Below, piece after piece: positions 5,869 to 7,923 of a stretch of 7,923 nucleotides of DNA (positions are counted from its first letter, which is position 1; the number at the start of each line of letters is the position of its first letter). The notes under the pieces were generated by a model, which had not been told where the DNA came from, searched no databases, and saw only the letters and a list, made by a program, of their open reading frames with translations. The position numbers and the translations under genes were made by a program. The stretch lies in assembly GCA_031273645.1 (NCBI GenBank), contig JAISRM010000258.1, forward strand, positions 1 through 7,923. The letters are read 5' to 3'. Origin of the DNA: Endomicrobium sp. (lineage in GTDB: Bacteria > Elusimicrobiota > Endomicrobiia > Endomicrobiales > Endomicrobiaceae).

Positions 5869-6995
5869 TAAAAGTATGTTATATAATTACAAAACTTGAG
5901 CTGGGCGGAGCGCAAAAAGTGGCTCTTTATACGGCGGGAAATCTCGATAAAAGCAGATTTTGTCAATTTATGATAAGCGGCTCGGGAGGGGCGCTTGATG
6001 CTCAGGCGTCAAAGCAAGTCAGGCTTATATCCTTTCCTTTTCTTGTAAGGCAAATTTCTCCGCTGAAAGATTTAAAGGCTCTATTTGCAATATATAAAGT
6101 TTTAAAAAAAGAAAAGCCCGACATTGTGCACACGCATTCTTCAAAAGCCGGAATATTAGGGCGTATAGCGGCAAAACTTGCCGCAATAAAAACTATAATT
6201 CACACCATTCACGGATACGGTTTTAACGAGACTCAGCCAAAGCCGGTTAAATATTTCTATATTTTGCTTGAAAAGTTTTGCGCGCATTTAACGGACAGAC
6301 TTATAGCCGTATCAAAAGAAGATATAAAAAAAGGAATATTTTATAAAATAGCCAAAGAAGAAAAATTTGTTCTTATAAGGGCGGGCATTGACATCGATTA
6401 TTATAAAAATTATATTCCGGATCCTTTTTTCAGAAAGAGTCTGGGCATAAGCGCCGATGCAAAAATAATAACTACAATAGGTCCTTTTAAACCTCAAAAA
6501 AATCTTAAAGATTTTATAGAAGCGGCAAACATAACGCTTAAAACAATTGCGCAAGCCGTGTTTTTAATAGTCGGAGACGGAGAACTTAGAAAACAGATTG
6601 AAAGCCAAATAGCTTCCTACGGACTGCAAAATAAAATTCTTCTTCTCGGGTGGCGTTCAGACATAGCAAAAATTCTGCGCGCAAGCGACCTTTACGTCAT
6701 GACTTCTCTGTGGGAAGGGCTGCCCTGCACAATAATAGAAGCAATGTGCTGCGCAGTTCCGGTTATAGCAAATGGCGTTGACGGAGTAAAAGAAATAATA
6801 TCTGAGGCGGTAAACGGATATAAAACGCAGCCTTATCATTATCAGGATACGGCCGCAAAAATTACAGAGCTTCTTAAAAATGAAACTTTATTAAAAGATA
6901 TGGGCGTTAACGCAAAAAATTCAATAACCGAAGAATTTGACATAAATTATGCGCTAAAACGCCATGAAGCTTTATACGAAAGTCTGATAAAATGA
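5865..6995 (+). CDS. Family 4 (GT-B) glycosyltransferase
   Basis: A 376-residue protein starting at GTG in a GTGA overlap with the upstream stop. The N-terminal domain opens with VCYIITKLELGGAQKVAL (4-21), the 'GGaqr' acceptor-side loop typical of GT4 enzymes. It continues with PDIVHTHSSKAGILGRIAAK (85-104) and IHTIHGYGF (112-120). The linker and C-terminal donor domain show LIAVSKEDIKKGI (146-158), IRAGID (171-176), TTIGPFKPQKNLKDFIEAA (203-221) and FLIVGDGELR (233-242). The diagnostic EGLPCTIIEAM follows, with the E-x7-E pair Glu284/Glu292, then PVIANGVDGVKEII (298-311). These features define a retaining, nucleotide-sugar-dependent, cytosolic glycosyltransferase that is membrane-associated but without transmembrane helices. 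It resembles enzymes that add the second sugar to an undecaprenyl-pyrophosphate-linked HexNAc, which would fit an operon containing a WecA-type initiator. Exact donor and acceptor are unknown. No missing catalytic residue is apparent, and the gene ends in an ATGA overlap with the following gene. Confidence 0.92.
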   Translation: MIKVCYIITKLELGGAQKVALYTAGNLDKSRFCQFMISGSGGALDAQASKQVRLISFPFLVRQISPLKDLKALFAIYKVLKKEKPDIVHTHSSKAGILGRIAAKLAAIKTIIHTIHGYGFNETQPKPVKYFYILLEKFCAHLTDRLIAVSKEDIKKGIFYKIAKEEKFVLIRAGIDIDYYKNYIPDPFFRKSLGISADAKIITTIGPFKPQKNLKDFIEAANITLKTIAQAVFLIVGDGELRKQIESQIASYGLQNKILLLGWRSDIAKILRASDLYVMTSLWEGLPCTIIEAMCCAVPVIANGVDGVKEIISEAVNGYKTQPYHYQDTAAKITELLKNETLLKDMGVNAKNSITEEFDINYALKRHEALYESLIK

Positions 6996-7923
6996 AGCGC
7001 GCTAAAAAACTTATCATATTGCCCGCCGTTTTAATGATTGCAGCCGCAATATCTTTATTTATTTTTACTCCTTATCCTGCCGTATGGATCGTCAAACGTC
7101 TTTTCAGCATGACGCATTACTCCGTTGCAAAAAATTACGAATCCATGCAAGATAAAGTCTTGATCAAACGCAATATAAATTATAAATCGCTCTATCCCGA
7201 CGGTTTACTCGACCTTATACTGCCAAAAACCGATAAAAAAGACAAAATAATTTTCTGGGTTCACGGCGGAGGATACATAGGCGACGATAAAAAGAAAGTT
7301 GAGCCTTATATGATTATGCTTGCGGCAAACGGATACCCCGTAATAAGCATTAATTATGCGCTTGCTCCCAAATACCGCTATCCCGCGCAAATTAAACAAA
7401 TTGAAGAAGCGTGGACTTTTATAAAAGGTTTTTTTAACGATGAAAAAGTTTATTTCGGCGGAGATTCCGCCGGCGCGCAGCTTACAGCCCAATTTGTAAA
7501 TATACAGACAAACCCGCAATATGCAAAAGACGTTAACGAAACTTTTGCAGATATAAAAATCAACCGCGTTATTGACGCCTCAAGAATCGGCGGAGTTATC
7601 CTTTTTTGCGGTCCGTATAATTTAAAAGAATTTCTTCATCCTAAAAAAGATACGATGAAACTGCCTTACAAACAAATAGGCTGGGCTTATTTCGGCACAA
7701 GAAACATTAACGACAAAAAAATAGAATACAGCAATATCATAAACCGCGTCGACGCAGATTATCCGCCCGTTTTTATCACAGACGGAAATACCCATTCTTT
7801 TGAGCATCAGGCAAAAGAGCTTGAAATCTCTTTAAAGGCAAAAGGGGTTTATGTAAAAAGCGTATTTTATTCTAAAGACGAAGCGCTTTTGCAGCATGAA
7901 TACCAGTTTAATATGGACACATC
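6992..7923 (+). CDS. Membrane-anchored alpha/beta-hydrolase (HSL-like esterase/lipase), 3' end cut by window
   Basis: Translation from ATG 6992 (ATGA overlap with the GT4 stop) stays open for 310 codons to the window edge, so the C-terminus is missing. Residues ~6-26 form an N-terminal hydrophobic segment after the basic start MKRAKK, either a signal anchor or an uncleaved signal peptide; the catalytic part would then be extracytoplasmic. The hydrolase core is recognisable from the oxyanion-hole motif VHGGGYIGDD (90-99), INYALAPKYRYPAQI (120-134) and the nucleophile elbow FGGDSAGAQ (155-163, Ser159). These are hallmarks of the alpha/beta-hydrolase fold-3 (hormone-sensitive-lipase-like) family. 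His302 in QHEYQF (301-306) is the likely catalytic histidine. The segment FITDGNTHSFEHQAKEL (261-277), where the acid residue should lie, has His at the expected aspartate position, with Asp264 nearby. A role in removing or transferring acyl groups on the surface glycan is inferred from the operon only; a general esterase is equally possible. Confidence 0.85.
   Translation, partial: MKRAKKLIILPAVLMIAAAISLFIFTPYPAVWIVKRLFSMTHYSVAKNYESMQDKVLIKRNINYKSLYPDGLLDLILPKTDKKDKIIFWVHGGGYIGDDKKKVEPYMIMLAANGYPVISINYALAPKYRYPAQIKQIEEAWTFIKGFFNDEKVYFGGDSAGAQLTAQFVNIQTNPQYAKDVNETFADIKINRVIDASRIGGVILFCGPYNLKEFLHPKKDTMKLPYKQIGWAYFGTRNINDKKIEYSNIINRVDADYPPVFITDGNTHSFEHQAKELEISLKAKGVYVKSVFYSKDEALLQHEYQFNMDT

Noticed and set aside
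6168..6184. 7-bp inverted repeat GCGGCAA-AAC-TTGCCGC as possible terminator
   Set aside because: It is inside the conserved GT4 N-terminal domain (encoding Ala-Lys-Leu-Ala-Ala), and the following bases are A-rich rather than a T-run on the coding strand.
5211..6839. Reverse-strand open frames 5211-5402, 5691-5966, 6312-6554, 6657-6839
   Set aside because: All lie antisense to the FAD enzyme and GT4 genes, whose forward frames carry clear family motifs.
7205..7807. Reverse-strand open frames 7205-7519 and 7622-7807
   Set aside because: Antisense to the esterase gene, whose HGGG and GDSAG motifs prove the forward frame.

Overview
The window is a single, tightly packed, one-directional (+ strand) gene cluster with eight coding regions: six complete genes, a partial gene at the left edge and a partial gene at the right edge. 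It is moderately AT-rich, with many AAA, TTT and ATA codons and frequent A/T runs. The visible clues are a type IV prepilin peptidase, a WecA/TagO-type lipid-carrier sugar-phosphate transferase and an O-antigen-ligase/polymerase-like membrane protein. Together they suggest a diderm (Gram-negative-type), AT-rich bacterium. Elusimicrobiota or a similar host-associated or anaerobic lineage would fit, but this is a low-confidence guess because no marker gene is present.

Layout. 1-153: C-terminus of a prepilin peptidase (PilD/GspO type). 153-1700: Wzy/WaaL/PglL-superfamily membrane protein with a C-terminal TPR-like tail, starting inside the stop codon of the peptidase. 1736-2728: YbhN/AglD-type flippase-like membrane protein. 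2750-3511: family 2 glycosyltransferase of the polyprenyl-phosphate (DPM1-like) type. 3516-4550: MraY/WecA/TagO-type phosphoglycosyltransferase. 4561-5868: FAD-dependent oxidoreductase resembling UDP-galactopyranose mutase. 5865-6995: family 4 glycosyltransferase. 6992-7923 (runs off the end): membrane-anchored alpha/beta-hydrolase (esterase/lipase, HSL-like). Gaps between genes are at most 35 bases, and three junctions overlap (TGATG at 151-155, GTGA at 5865-5868, ATGA at 6992-6995). This is most simply read as one operon whose promoter and terminator both lie outside the window.

Working model (inference). The WecA-type enzyme would load the first sugar phosphate on undecaprenyl phosphate. 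GT4 and GT2 would extend the lipid-linked glycan or make a polyprenyl-phosphate sugar donor. The FAD enzyme may supply or modify an unusual sugar, such as a furanose. The YbhN-like protein could help move a lipid-linked intermediate across the membrane. The Wzy_C-family protein would polymerise the glycan or transfer it to an acceptor. The esterase may edit acyl groups. Because the Wzy_C-family gene is joined to a prepilin peptidase gene, the acceptor could be a pilin or pseudopilin (PglL/PilO-like O-glycosylation). That is the most interesting testable idea here. No Wzx flippase, Wzz regulator, RNA gene, CRISPR array or mobile element was seen.
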